From NCBI RefSeq assembly GCF_043290135.1, contig NC_134705.1, positions 40,762,771-40,826,770 of the forward strand: DNA of 64,000 nt, written 5' to 3'. Positions within the stretch are counted from its first letter, which is position 1. Each line of letters starts with the position of its first letter. Made by a program: the position numbers and the translations under genes. Source of the stretch: Rhipicephalus microplus (lineage: Eukaryota; Arthropoda; Arachnida; Ixodida; Ixodidae). This document shows positions 44,283-54,016 of this stretch, piece after piece. The notes beneath the pieces were generated by a model. That model saw only the letters and a program-made list of their open reading frames with translations. It ran no database searches and was not told the origin of the DNA.

Positions 44283-44294
44283 GCACCTCCACCA
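44283..44294 (-). promoter_or_regulatory. Gypsy primer-binding site
   Basis: Two bases inside the 5' LTR the minus strand reads TGGTGGAGGTGC. It begins with TGG, complementary to a tRNA CCA end. The donor tRNA was not identified. Confidence 0.6.
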
Positions 44295-44296
44295 GA

Positions 44297-44684
44297 TGTC
44301 ACGGGGTCGTGAGGTGGCCAAGACAGGAGACTTCGCGTTGGAATTTAACTGTTTATTTGGGCGAACCTGTGCCCAGTAAACGGAAAGTCCGATTACAGTA
44401 GCAGTCTTGGACTGATAGCGGCGAACGGAGCGTCGTCCGTCGATCAACCACTGACAAATGGCAAAGTGCGTCGGCATTTATACTCTTGCCATCGAATGTT
44501 CTAGCGTTATCGCTGGCGGTGGCATAGGTTCCAGAATAATCTGTACAGTTCGCAGAGTGGGTGTGATCTTATCGAAATGATCTACTAAAGTGCGGAAGCT
44601 TCTCGAAAACTGCACGCGTGTTTTGTGCTGAGAATTGTGTAGTGTTTTGGGGCGATAACAAAACTTGAGAAATGGAACATGGCA
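44297..44684 (-). repeat. Gypsy 5' LTR
   Basis: It matches the LTR at 38736-39124, TG...CA on both strands. It carries a TATAAA on the minus strand (TTTATA at 44477-44482 on the plus strand), a likely promoter element, about 130 bases before the AATAAA. Confidence 0.95.
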
Positions 44685-47600
44685 ACACAGTACACCATAA
44701 GAATTATGAATACCACTGTAAGAAATTTTAGCATTGTAACATAACGATACTGGATATTACAAATGGTGTACACGCTGCCAGGTTAACATATTGTACCGCT
44801 AATTAACCTCGTGAGGACTTTCCCGATTTCACAATCAAGTGCTGCTTCATGAAGTTAAATTGACAAAATTAAGGTCAGTCTTGTGCTTGAAGCCCTATCA
44901 TGGACTAAGGCTATCGTAATGAACAAAACAACGCACCGGCCAGGTTCAAGGCTTCACCCTCAATATCATTCTTGTATATCTGCAATGTCAAACAGCGCGA
45001 AAGTTAGGCATGCAAGAAACACGAACAAGCAAGCCCTGCGTGTTCACGTTTCTTGCAGCCTCGCCCTTCGTGCTGTTCAACTTTGCAGATGTCGCGCCAA
45101 CTTGCCCAAACCAAAGCACTCCTAAACCAAATGGTTAAACAAATTTATGCCCAAACATTTATTCATGCAGAGCCAACGACAAGTCAACACAATGCTAAAT
45201 GTATTAAACATGCAATAGCCAATGATGGCTTCAAGTTATGATCCTTTTTTTCTCCTTTTTGCCAGTGCACAGTGAATCCCAAAAGTTTACAGGCCACAAG
45301 ATTCTAGGTGATGTTAATTTTTTTTTAGCATCTGTGACTGCAGCCAGTTTGCATGAGATGTTGTTTGTGTTTGTTGGCAAAAAAAATTTTAGCACTACAC
45401 TGTGCATTCAAATGAGAATTTTGGGTCATACATACTGTACATTGAGGCCATAGGATTGTGAAGCACATCATATTGGGAGGCCTTCTGACTACCTGGGGAT
45501 ATTAAACTTGCATCTAAACATGAGCACCTTAGTGTTTCTACATATTGTATTTATCAAAATAAGGTTGCCTCAGCCAGAAACCAAACCTGCATACTTGGCT
45601 TAGCAGCCCAAGGTCGCAGCTGCCAAGCTACCACAGCGCTTATGTTATGTGGTTGCAAAACCCTACAGTCTACACATTTATTGGGTGACTGTACCTATGT
45701 TCGCCTCGGTCAAACACTGTAGCAGTGAAAACCTTGTAGCCCAAAAGTGAAATTGGCAGCTCTCTGTCCACTTGGTTGTATCAGTGTCACATTTGTGAGA
45801 GCTGAACACGTGTTTCTAGAGACACATCAGGACAACAACAGTGCACATCTTGACATGCTAGGAATGGATAGCTTTGAAAACTTAGACTGATTTATTAGAT
45901 TAAATCAGTCACAGAGGACTCAGTCTGAAATAAATCATAGTAGAGGGTGCCACTTCAATTGATAGGAGGGGGAGATGCATGTATTTCTCTTAACATGACA
46001 CACTCAGTGCTCTAGCACATGACACACTCAGTGCTCTAGCACAAAGTCAGGCCTGAAATTTGTGCTTAACAGTGGAACGTCACAGTTACTGAGTTGCTGG
46101 AGTGTGAAAACAATTTGGTGATGAGGTCGTTTGAATGTGAACACCACCTATCCCTCACAACTCATTTGCCTTCAAACCACTCAAATTACAATGCACAATT
46201 GTAACATTAACTGTACACTGATCCCATATAGCCGATCATGTATGCATTCTTGACTTGCAACTGCCCGTGCAAAAACACTTGACAAATTTTACATTATGAT
46301 CGACCTTATTTGGCACCTCTTATCTGCGCTGACCTTGCAGTTCAGTATGCAAGCAGGTGATCTAAGGCAAACCAAAACTCTTTTCCCCCTAGAATATTTT
46401 TTAATGTGAAAGAAAAACTGTGTCACACTTGTAATTGCTTGGCGAGATTCAGCATACAACAGATACCCTTCAAAATTTTCCAATACTAAATCGAGGCTAT
46501 GCCATGAGCAACCACACTGTAACAGCGCTGTCCATTTTTTTATCTTTTACAACCTGTTTATATACGTGTCAGTCCAGAGAAAAATGGTTAATGCCCAAAT
46601 TGACAGACTGTTGTGCCACAAGAGAATGGATTTGAAAAGTGGACAAAAATACGACTTGGAAAGAAACAGAGGGGATTGTGTTAGAAGATAAAATGCAGTC
46701 GCCACGTGCACCCACCATTCACCAGAAAGTAACACGCTGGCGGCACAACGGGCAAGACAAAAACACTGAGAAGACAGAAAACGGTGGCAATTTTCACAGG
46801 ATAGCTTGAATGCCTTCCGATTTAAAGATATTTCAATGTATCCACGATCTTAGTATATGTACAAGTTACACTATAAATGCAAAGCATGACATATCTTTGA
46901 ACATCAGTGTTCCTAATCTCTTCACGCTTCAGTTCTCCCCTGAACATCTGCCTTATTATAAATGCAAGCACTGTAAGCTTTTTGCAGCCCAATGATTATG
47001 TGACCACTGGGCCAAAGTGAATGCTTTCGAAACGCTTTTTTTTTAAATATGAGCCTCGAAAGGTTCTTCAAGCAGCAGAGTTCATCCAGAATGTTGAGTT
47101 TACAACAAGAAGTTCTGCAAAAGTAGTGCTCACAAATTTTTTTTTTAAGTGCTGTAAAGGCGTACTTTTTGTCCGTGTTAGATGTGTGCCCTGAAGGAAC
47201 AATTCACATACTTCTGGTATCATTATTTGTTACTGAGTTACAGACTTCAAAATATTGGGATCTGAATATCACAATTTTTTTACGAGCACTAAATTGTTTA
47301 GATGCAACAAAACATGGCTCCCCGTTCCTACATATTTGGCTAGAAGGTCCTAAAGCTAGACACTACTCTTATGGACTGCAAATCGCATCAATACTTGTAT
47401 GAAACAATGAGACAGCTGCCCCAACTGTAACAAAAGGAGGTGCATGAATGAATGGCATAAAGAACTGGCTTTACTCCAAGGCCATAAAAGTTCCCGATAC
47501 TCCACACCACGTCCTCAACACAGAGTAGTCCCATATGAGATACAAATGACACATTCTTTTCTCAAGGTACACTTGGCTGGTCACTACCATGCTCTGACCC

Positions 47601-48087
47601 CGACTACAGCAGTGTCTCAGTCTCAGCTTGACAAAAAGTCAAACATGCAGCCACTTTCCAGAGCAAGAGGCAAATTATCAGTGCAACTTCTGCTGCATAC
47701 ACACAAGATGCAAATGCACTGACAAAATCATATTCAAGTTGTAATATGACGTTGCACGTAGAAGGAGTCACACAAATGATATTAGGTCATGTTCTAGGGT
47801 CAGAGCTGAGACTTCTGAATGCTCCTAGTGAGAGCATGGTGCTACGATAGAACGTTTCAGTGTATCACCAGAGTGCCCGAAAGCCACTCTGGTTATGGAA
47901 ATAACCAGCCGAATGTACCGCTAGTCAGGCCGCTGCCACTGTTCAAACGAGACTATTTGCACTCTTACACTTTTTCTGGGACAGCCTTCAGAAAAGAATC
48001 AAGAAGGACAGGGTACAAGCAGGAGACAAGCGAAGAGCCGACAAGAAGAAGCCAGGACTGCTGACTGGGCCGCCTGCCGGCACTTAC
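44685..48087. other. Large Klc intron, 5' part
   Basis: Unassigned AT-rich intron sequence between the Gypsy LTR and the Klc exon. Apart from a 24-bp tandem duplication at 45993-46040, no feature is recognised. Confidence 0.4.
45993..46040 (+). repeat. 24-bp perfect tandem duplication
   Basis: ACATGACACACTCAGTGCTC plus TAGC occurs twice without a gap (45993-46016 and 46017-46040). Confidence 0.9.
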
Positions 48088-48212
48088 CGAGCGGCGAGAT
48101 CATCTTCGTGGGCAAAGTCGCTGCCCCTGAGCCTCTGCACCAGCTTTGCACTGCCGCGGCGGATGGAAGCCCGCAGCTTGCCCAGCGAGCTGCTCCGCTT
48201 CAATCGGCCGTT
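48088..48212 (-). CDS. Klc: Kinesin light chain, serine-rich basic tail exon
   Basis: The donor is GTAAGT (48087-48082) and the acceptor is CTCAG before 48212, with a very long pyrimidine tract upstream on the minus strand. The 125-bp exon, read from its first base, gives NGRLKRSSSLGKL, then RASIRRGSAKLVQRLRGS and DFAHEDDLAA, and ends with two bases of an Arg codon. The SSSLGKLRASIRRGSAKLV block closely matches the kinesin light chain tail after the TPR repeats. Codons are GC-rich at third positions, unlike the surrounding AT-rich DNA. The overlapping 126-residue frame at 48100-48480 is a different frame without splice support. Confidence 0.8.
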
Positions 48213-48239
48213 CTGAGACCCCCGCCAAGGCCAAATCAC

Positions 48240-48440
48240 AACGTCCCAGGGGGAAGGTGGTGGTGGTGAGAGGTGCGCGGACGGTGGGAGAGAATAAAAA
48301 CAAAAGAAAAAGGGGGGACAGACCGAGAGATAGAAGGACAGAGAAATGAAGAGGAGCGAAAGGGGGGGGCACGACAGAAAGCACGGTCAGAGAAGAAAGC
48401 GACAGAAGAGGGAGAGACAGAAGGGGAGGGGGAAAGGTGT
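48240..48440 (-). promoter_or_regulatory. Long polypyrimidine tract upstream of a Klc tail exon
   Basis: The plus strand is almost all purine from about 48290 to 48440, so the Klc pre-mRNA carries about 150 pyrimidine-rich bases ending about 80-90 bases before the acceptor at 48213. Such tracts bind splicing factors such as PTB. Kinesin light chain tails are known to be alternatively spliced, so a role in exon choice is possible but inferred. Confidence 0.4.
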
Positions 48441-49565
48441 TAAAAGGGCAATCTGAATTTGAATTCGCGAGGAAAGCCAACTAAGGATGGGGTGCACCAA
48501 TGGAAGCAAAGCGGCAATAATGAGTCACTTAGCATCCACTGCAGCAATCGATTGCCTTTCCTTGCGAAGCGAAGGGGGTTAGGCAACCATGCTGTACTGC
48601 CCACCATGATGTGCGTGTTCGTACAAAATGACCACTCGCAGGTTTTCAAGTCAATGCGAACGTGTAAGAGTGTGCTAAAAGACATTCAACTGCTGCGTTG
48701 CCAAATCGTCACAGTAAAATGTCATGTTTAGTGTCGAGGCTGCAGAACATACCACATGTATGAAAGATCCCATGTCTCTAACTAATGTTTATCGCAAAAG
48801 GGATAACTGCCTAGTGAGGAACACGTTCCCAGTCTTTTTATGTGATTGCCTAAAGCTCACATGACTGTGTCAATGCCAATTATAATGTTAAACTTTCCCA
48901 GTTGGGCTGGGACACCATGAAAGTTGCATACAGGGTGAATGCAGTATCCCGTCCCAACTTCAGTTCAGGTTTTAATAATAAGCCATATCAACTAGCCCCA
49001 CAACACATGCTTATCAAGTCTAGTTATGATGTGTGTGGAAAAAATGCAACATTTTGTCCATACCTTGAAAAACGTCACAATTTAATAAACGCAAAAAATT
49101 TCACTGCTTGTTTACAAAGAAAAACTGGAAAAACATTTGTCTGACGATATGCATCAGACAAGGCTCACCACACTTTCAAGATAGGTTGCCAGCATCATGC
49201 AACATGGCTTCAAATCAACAAGAATAGGTAAACTGAACAGATGCTGAACCCTACAATTATATGTTCATATTACACGAGTTCATTTTTGTAGCAAATTACA
49301 CCTTTAAAGAACTACCCATCTTTTGGGAATATTAGTCACATGCTCACGCTTTTCCTATAAATGTATTAGGTAACTAAAGTAAAGAACAGCTTTAATTATA
49401 GCTGCATAATAATGGTAGTGCTATTATTTGCAGCAACTGGGCTTGAAATAAAACGAATGTTGAAGTGCAGTCTGAAGCATCACTAACTGATGTCACACTG
49501 AATGCAGCCCCAAAAACAAGGAAGCAGCATGCCAGTTTTATTCACACAAGCTTGTTCCGTTAAGA
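48441..49565. other. Unassigned intron-like sequence
   Basis: No exon, RNA gene or repeat is recognised. It is presumably Klc intron, since the upstream exons were not found. Confidence 0.3.
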
Positions 49566-49577
49566 AATGCAAATCTG

Positions 49578-49738
49578 ATTGATTGACTGATTGATATGTG
49601 GGGTCTAACGTCCCAAAACTGCCATATGATTATGAGAGACACCGTATATAGTAGAGGGCTCCAGAAATTTCGACCACCTGGTGTTCTTTAACGAGCACCC
49701 AAATCTGAGCACACGAGCCTACAACATTTACGCCTTGC
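49578..49738 (-). mobile_element. 5'-truncated Ruka SINE with target-site duplication
   Basis: On the minus strand it has the Ruka body from the GTAGGCTCGTGTGCTCAG block to GGGACGTTAGACCCCACATA and the ATCAATCA tail. The pol III boxes are missing. AATGCAAATCTG (49566-49577) and AATGCAAATTTG (49739-49750) form a 12-bp target duplication with one mismatch. Confidence 0.9.
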
Positions 49739-49750
49739 AATGCAAATTTG

Positions 49751-50942
49751 GTTTAACACTTTAAATTGAAAAAATAGTATCAGATCCATGTTGTACCAGC
49801 TGTGCTCACATAATGTACTTTCAAATTGCGACTCCCGCTTTTAATACTCTACCTCTTCATCCAGTGCCAAGCAACCCCATTAGTTAATATTCTCTTTACC
49901 ACCATTCGAATACGGGCGATTCAGTGTGGCACATTGTTTCACTTTTGAAGTATTATATATGAAAATGCTCCATGTACCCCAAAAACTACACATTATTACA
50001 TCATTTCAATTATAAGCTATGTGATATATAATAGAATCTCACTAATGAAACCTCATGTGACTAACAGAATACATTCAATTTAACCAGTGTATTATTCACA
50101 AAGTGATATGGGCATATGGCTGCGACAGTGAATCATAAACAACCTAATTCAAAGCAGAACTTTCATCACTAAGACAGCAATTTCACTTCAGCAAGTTCCA
50201 TTTACGCAGATAATGTGTCTAACCAGATAGTTATGAAACTACATCATACAAGCTCTTGGAATGAGGAATGCTAGCTTACGCCAAGAAGACAAAAGAAACT
50301 TGTAAGCCCTGGAAAGTGTTACAAAATATATATCAGCATGGAGCGGGAGCATATCGTCACGGCAAATGAATGAAAACTCTACCACCCCCTGCAGCCATCT
50401 GCATATCGGATTAGGTGTTTCCTACGGTATTTGAAAAGCTGCATAAGCTTGAGTGAAGCATTAAGCAGTAATGAATTTCACTATGTTTGGTGACTGACCT
50501 AACTGAGTAAACCATAGATAAACAAAATAAAAAAATATATCATGTATAAATGTTGCCCGATTGCCTGAGCTAAGTCCACACACATAGGAAATGTCTGCTC
50601 AAGCAAACCAGCGATAATGAGCCCTGCATATTTTCGATGCAGTTCAGTGTGCAGGAAAGAAGAACCTACTTCGAAAGCTGTTCTAAGTCAAATGAAAGTG
50701 TTGCAAACTGTAAACCTCTTTCCCCAGTGCCTAGTGCCATGCACCAGAACAAGGCACAGATTTGAGAACGCACCGTGTGCCTGGGCCCAGTGATGATGGC
50801 CACTAGTATTTGTCTTCTTGACTACAGTATTGTCAACAATTCTAGGCATCAAGCGAAAGAGACTGTTGTCTGAACGACACTGCAGGGGTGGAAGCAAGCT
50901 TCAGTCCTTTGGAGCAGCTCAGGGAGCAAGAATGATGTGGCT

Positions 50943-50944
<2 letters not shown>
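49751..50944. other. Unassigned AT-rich sequence
   Basis: No feature is recognised before the TA tract. Confidence 0.3.

Positions 50945-50988
<44 letters not shown>
50945..50988. repeat. (TA)n microsatellite
   Basis: Alternating TA directly left of a hammerhead-like module. It is matched by another tract at 51066-51102. Confidence 0.95.
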
Positions 50989-50992
<4 letters not shown>

Positions 50993-51061
50993 AAATAAGT
51001 ATACGCCTCTAAAGAACTGTTTATTGGTGACGTTTCGATCGGAGACCGATCTTCATCATGG

Positions 51062-51065
<4 letters not shown>
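50989..51065 (-). ncRNA. Hammerhead-like stem-loop module between two TA tracts
   Basis: On the minus strand the order is ATGATGA (51059-51053), A, a 6-bp stem GATCGG with CCGATC around a 3-base loop (51051-51037) and GAAAC (51036-51032), with AATAAA ten bases further on. The architecture equals that of 13542-13640, with a different stem sequence that is still fully paired. The first core base is A instead of C, which may weaken catalysis. A possible stem III (CGTC with GGCG) and the TA tracts as a long stem I are speculative. Confidence 0.5.

Positions 51066-51102
<37 letters not shown>
51066..51102. repeat. (TA)n microsatellite
   Basis: Alternating TA on the right of the hammerhead-like module. 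Confidence 0.95.
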
Positions 51103-51107
<5 letters not shown>

Positions 51108-51889
51108 TCACACTAACATTGCAACACCAAAGCTGAAGCTGAAGCTCTGTAACTTAAGAAAACAAAACATAAGCGATGCTCCATACCTGCCAAGTTCAAA
51201 GATTCTAAACTGGGAACATTTTCGCAATGAGAAGGGGGCCATGCCTCGCCTTCCCCTCTTTTTTTTTACCAGAAAAAGAAAACATTATAATTGTTGGTGT
51301 TGCAGTCTTATATTCCCTTATAAACAACACAAGTGGGGTGTACAAACTATAGACCTTTTTACTGAAAGCTCCCTGGACACCGCACTGGGCTGTTGCTAAG
51401 ATACGTGACCCCCACAAAAATGCATTGCTGATGATAAGACGCCGGCTTTTGAGCTCCCATGCAACAGTCCAGAAAGGAGGGGATCCATTGAAAAAGTCCT
51501 TAATAGAATCTCGGTGATATGTACAAACTTCTAGCAGTATCCAAAGTATTCTTGTCACTTGAAAGTTTGTATAGAAAAGAAAGTAACAAAATCAGTTTCC
51601 AAGCACAGAACATTTCTTTAGATGAAAAGAACTGGTGCGCCTTTATCTGAGACACACACAAACCCATCATTAGAGTATGACGTAGCTGGCTGCTGCAAAC
51701 GTGTGCATGAAAGCTTCATGTAAGGCAAACTGAAAATTGCTGAAGTTCACTCCACTGTATAGTAATAAGAATAGGCCGACACAAACACTAAAATGCTTCA
51801 TGCTTTTTTATCGCCTTGATCTACCGCAGCATTAGTAACATATTTTTTGTACAGTGCATAGAAGTATATTCTAGGTCTTGCACATTTGG
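51103..51889. other. Unassigned sequence
   Basis: No gene or repeat is recognised. Confidence 0.3.
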
Positions 51890-52363
51890 AACTTGTAGTG
51901 GTTATCTATAATCATGTAGTAACGGCCACATTGTTGTTCGGGCGGTTGCAGCAAATGGTAGTTCCAATTTTAAGCTGCGTGCGTTGGCCACACAAGTGCC
52001 TTCAAAAATAATTCGCTTGTTGCTGTCTATGATTGCGTTTATCATGGTTTTGAGGACAGTTTGTGGAAAGAAGCATCGTTTTGACTGTATGGCCCAGCGA
52101 TGGACGCGCGTGCACTTTGGAGTTCTGTCAGTTTCGTCGTCACCATACATGAATGTATGATCATACTTTCGTCTGTTGCGTGAGTTCCTTCGAAGCTTCT
52201 AGCCCGTTGCTATCGGCCATTGTTTGATGGCTTGGCACCAAAGTTCTTATCACCCAGCGCAACGTGCTAAAGTGCTCGTAACAACCCAATTTCAGCTCAT
52301 TATAAACAGTGGAATTAGACAGCGGAATTTCGAGAATTCGTATCACCAAGATTCTGCTGTATG
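51890..52363 (-). mobile_element. Possible decayed pogo/Tigger-like DNA element, one end visible
   Basis: The minus strand starts at 52363, next to a TA, with CAGCAGAATCTTGGTGATAC followed by GAATTCTCGAAATTCC. This resembles the Tigger-type terminal pattern (CAG...AAC/TCT...CGAATT). The partner end near 51890 was not found, so the limits are uncertain. Confidence 0.3.
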
Positions 52364-53332
52364 TTTACGTCAATGTCAGTGCATTCGTTTAAACTATAAT
52401 TAGATAGTCAGATAGTTTTACAAAAAAGCATGAATAAGATTGGGTTGGATTTTTGTTAATGCGGCTAGATCACGCAGAAATTTACATTTTCAGATTTCCC
52501 AGCTAACAGTACAAATGTAAGAAATGGTAAAAATCAGGGACTTTTCCGAAAATTCCAGAAGACTTGGCAGGTATGTGCAGCTTCGGTTAACTAGACCTAA
52601 GACGAATGAAAACATTATAGTCCCCCACGCATTTTATGTTCGATGCACAGCTAAAAGCGAGCAAGTGGCGGTGATGAACTCTGCTCAAGCAGAAATCAAA
52701 TGGGTCGGCCCACCTTCCTCGCTTGGAGGGTGTGTGCGATAACAACCCGCGGCTTGTCAGACCTTCCGTCGAATGCACAGTTTGAAAAGAAACAGGCTGC
52801 CCACCTTAAACGAGCATGAAAAGACGCAGGGGGAGTAGGGGCAAAATTTGAAATTGTACGTGAAAATTGTCGTTTATGCGCAGCAAGTCGGATTGACACG
52901 GAATAGCACTACTGACCCAGCACTTCCACCTCTAACAATGTGTTTCCCTGAAAACTGTAAAAGCTATGACACTGATACAAAAGACTGGCTTCACTTCCAG
53001 AGGCACACTTGTAGAGATAGCTATTGCACTTGCAGTTTTGTTAACAAGTCTGGGAGCTATGCAGTACAAGATGGCAACAGGGGCAATCTTTAGAGGCTTA
53101 GCTACACTGTAGCTACACTAACAGGCCCATAAGGTTAACCAAAGCAAAAGGGCTATTCGCAGAGATACTGCAGAAGATTACACACACAAACTATAAACGC
53201 GAGTGTCGTCTGTTTCTTGTCTTTTTTCTTATCATCAAAGTTTACTACTTCAAGTAAACATACGATTATCAATACCAACTTGTCTAACTTCAAAACTCAT
53301 TGAACTACGCACACCCAGCTTCATGAATTTAA
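52364..53332. other. Unassigned sequence
   Basis: No feature is recognised. A moderately GC-rich part near 52640-52760 has no splice-site-bounded open frame that I could match. Confidence 0.3.
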
Positions 53333-54016
53333 AGAGACACTAAAGTCAAATAACAATTTAGGTCAGAGTGAAAGTTCAATGTATGACAACGTCTAAACAA
53401 CAATATTATGAACAGCAGTGTTCTACTTGCAGAGAAATTAATGTAAATGCATGAGGACACATGTGCCATGAGTAGAACATTAGCAAGGCGATCCCGGTGA
53501 CGCCATACTTACCGCCTACAACTAATCTCTAGTAATCGAACTAGCTCCACTAAATAAAAAACCTTTCGTGCATTAAGAGATAGAATAAAATGCTGCTTGA
53601 TTGTTTCTGATGTGCTTGATTGTTTCTGTTTCATTCATAGAAAAAAGAACCACCGGATGTTATTTTGGGAATGGTACGAGGGGTAAAAAAGTTCAACTTT
53701 TGCCTGCTTAAACTCGACAGGTCATGCCATCTAGCCGGGCCCAGTCTAACCAAGCACGCCTGCCATGTTGGAGGCTATGGCAGGAAATTTTTCAATGGCC
53801 GTTGTTGCTGCCACGCAGTAGAGCTGGGCGACGTGCACAGCAACAGTGACGTGAAAGGTTCCACTTGAGGTGGATAAATTTAAGTGTGCTAACACGATGC
53901 AGACCACTAAAACATGTCCTTATTTCAAAATGAGCACTTTCTTGGCCAAAAACTAGCACTACGAGGTTTCTGGAATAGCAATCAACGACGACTTAATCTT
54001 TGCCTTTAGTGTCCCT
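53333..54016. mobile_element. TTAA-flanked inverted-repeat MITE, 684 bp
   Basis: The left end AGAGACACTAAAG and the reverse complement of the right end AGGGACACTAAAG are inverted repeats differing at one base. Perfect TTAA tetramers border both sides (53329-53332 and 54017-54020), the target duplication of piggyBac-type transposases. There is no coding capacity. Confidence 0.8.

Larger units (their letters stand above)
38736..44684 (-). mobile_element. Full-length Gypsy LTR retrotransposon, inactivated, in the large Klc intron
   Basis: Two LTRs of 389 and 388 bp with TG...CA ends bound an internal region carrying gag and pol on the minus strand. They differ at about two dozen positions (about 6%, counted by eye), so the insertion is not recent. 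The flanks ATAC and ACAC differ at one base, so the target duplication is uncertain. The coding region has one gag frameshift, six pol stops and a changed RT active-site residue. No envelope gene is seen. Its orientation is the same as Klc. Confidence 0.95.

Noticed and set aside
38731..44688. Perfect target-site duplication of the full-length Gypsy
   Set aside because: The flanks ATAC and ACAC differ at one base, so I do not claim it.
48100..48480. 126-residue minus-strand ORF
   Set aside because: It runs through the pyrimidine tract and overlaps the Klc exon in another frame. The exon frame has splice sites and a family match.
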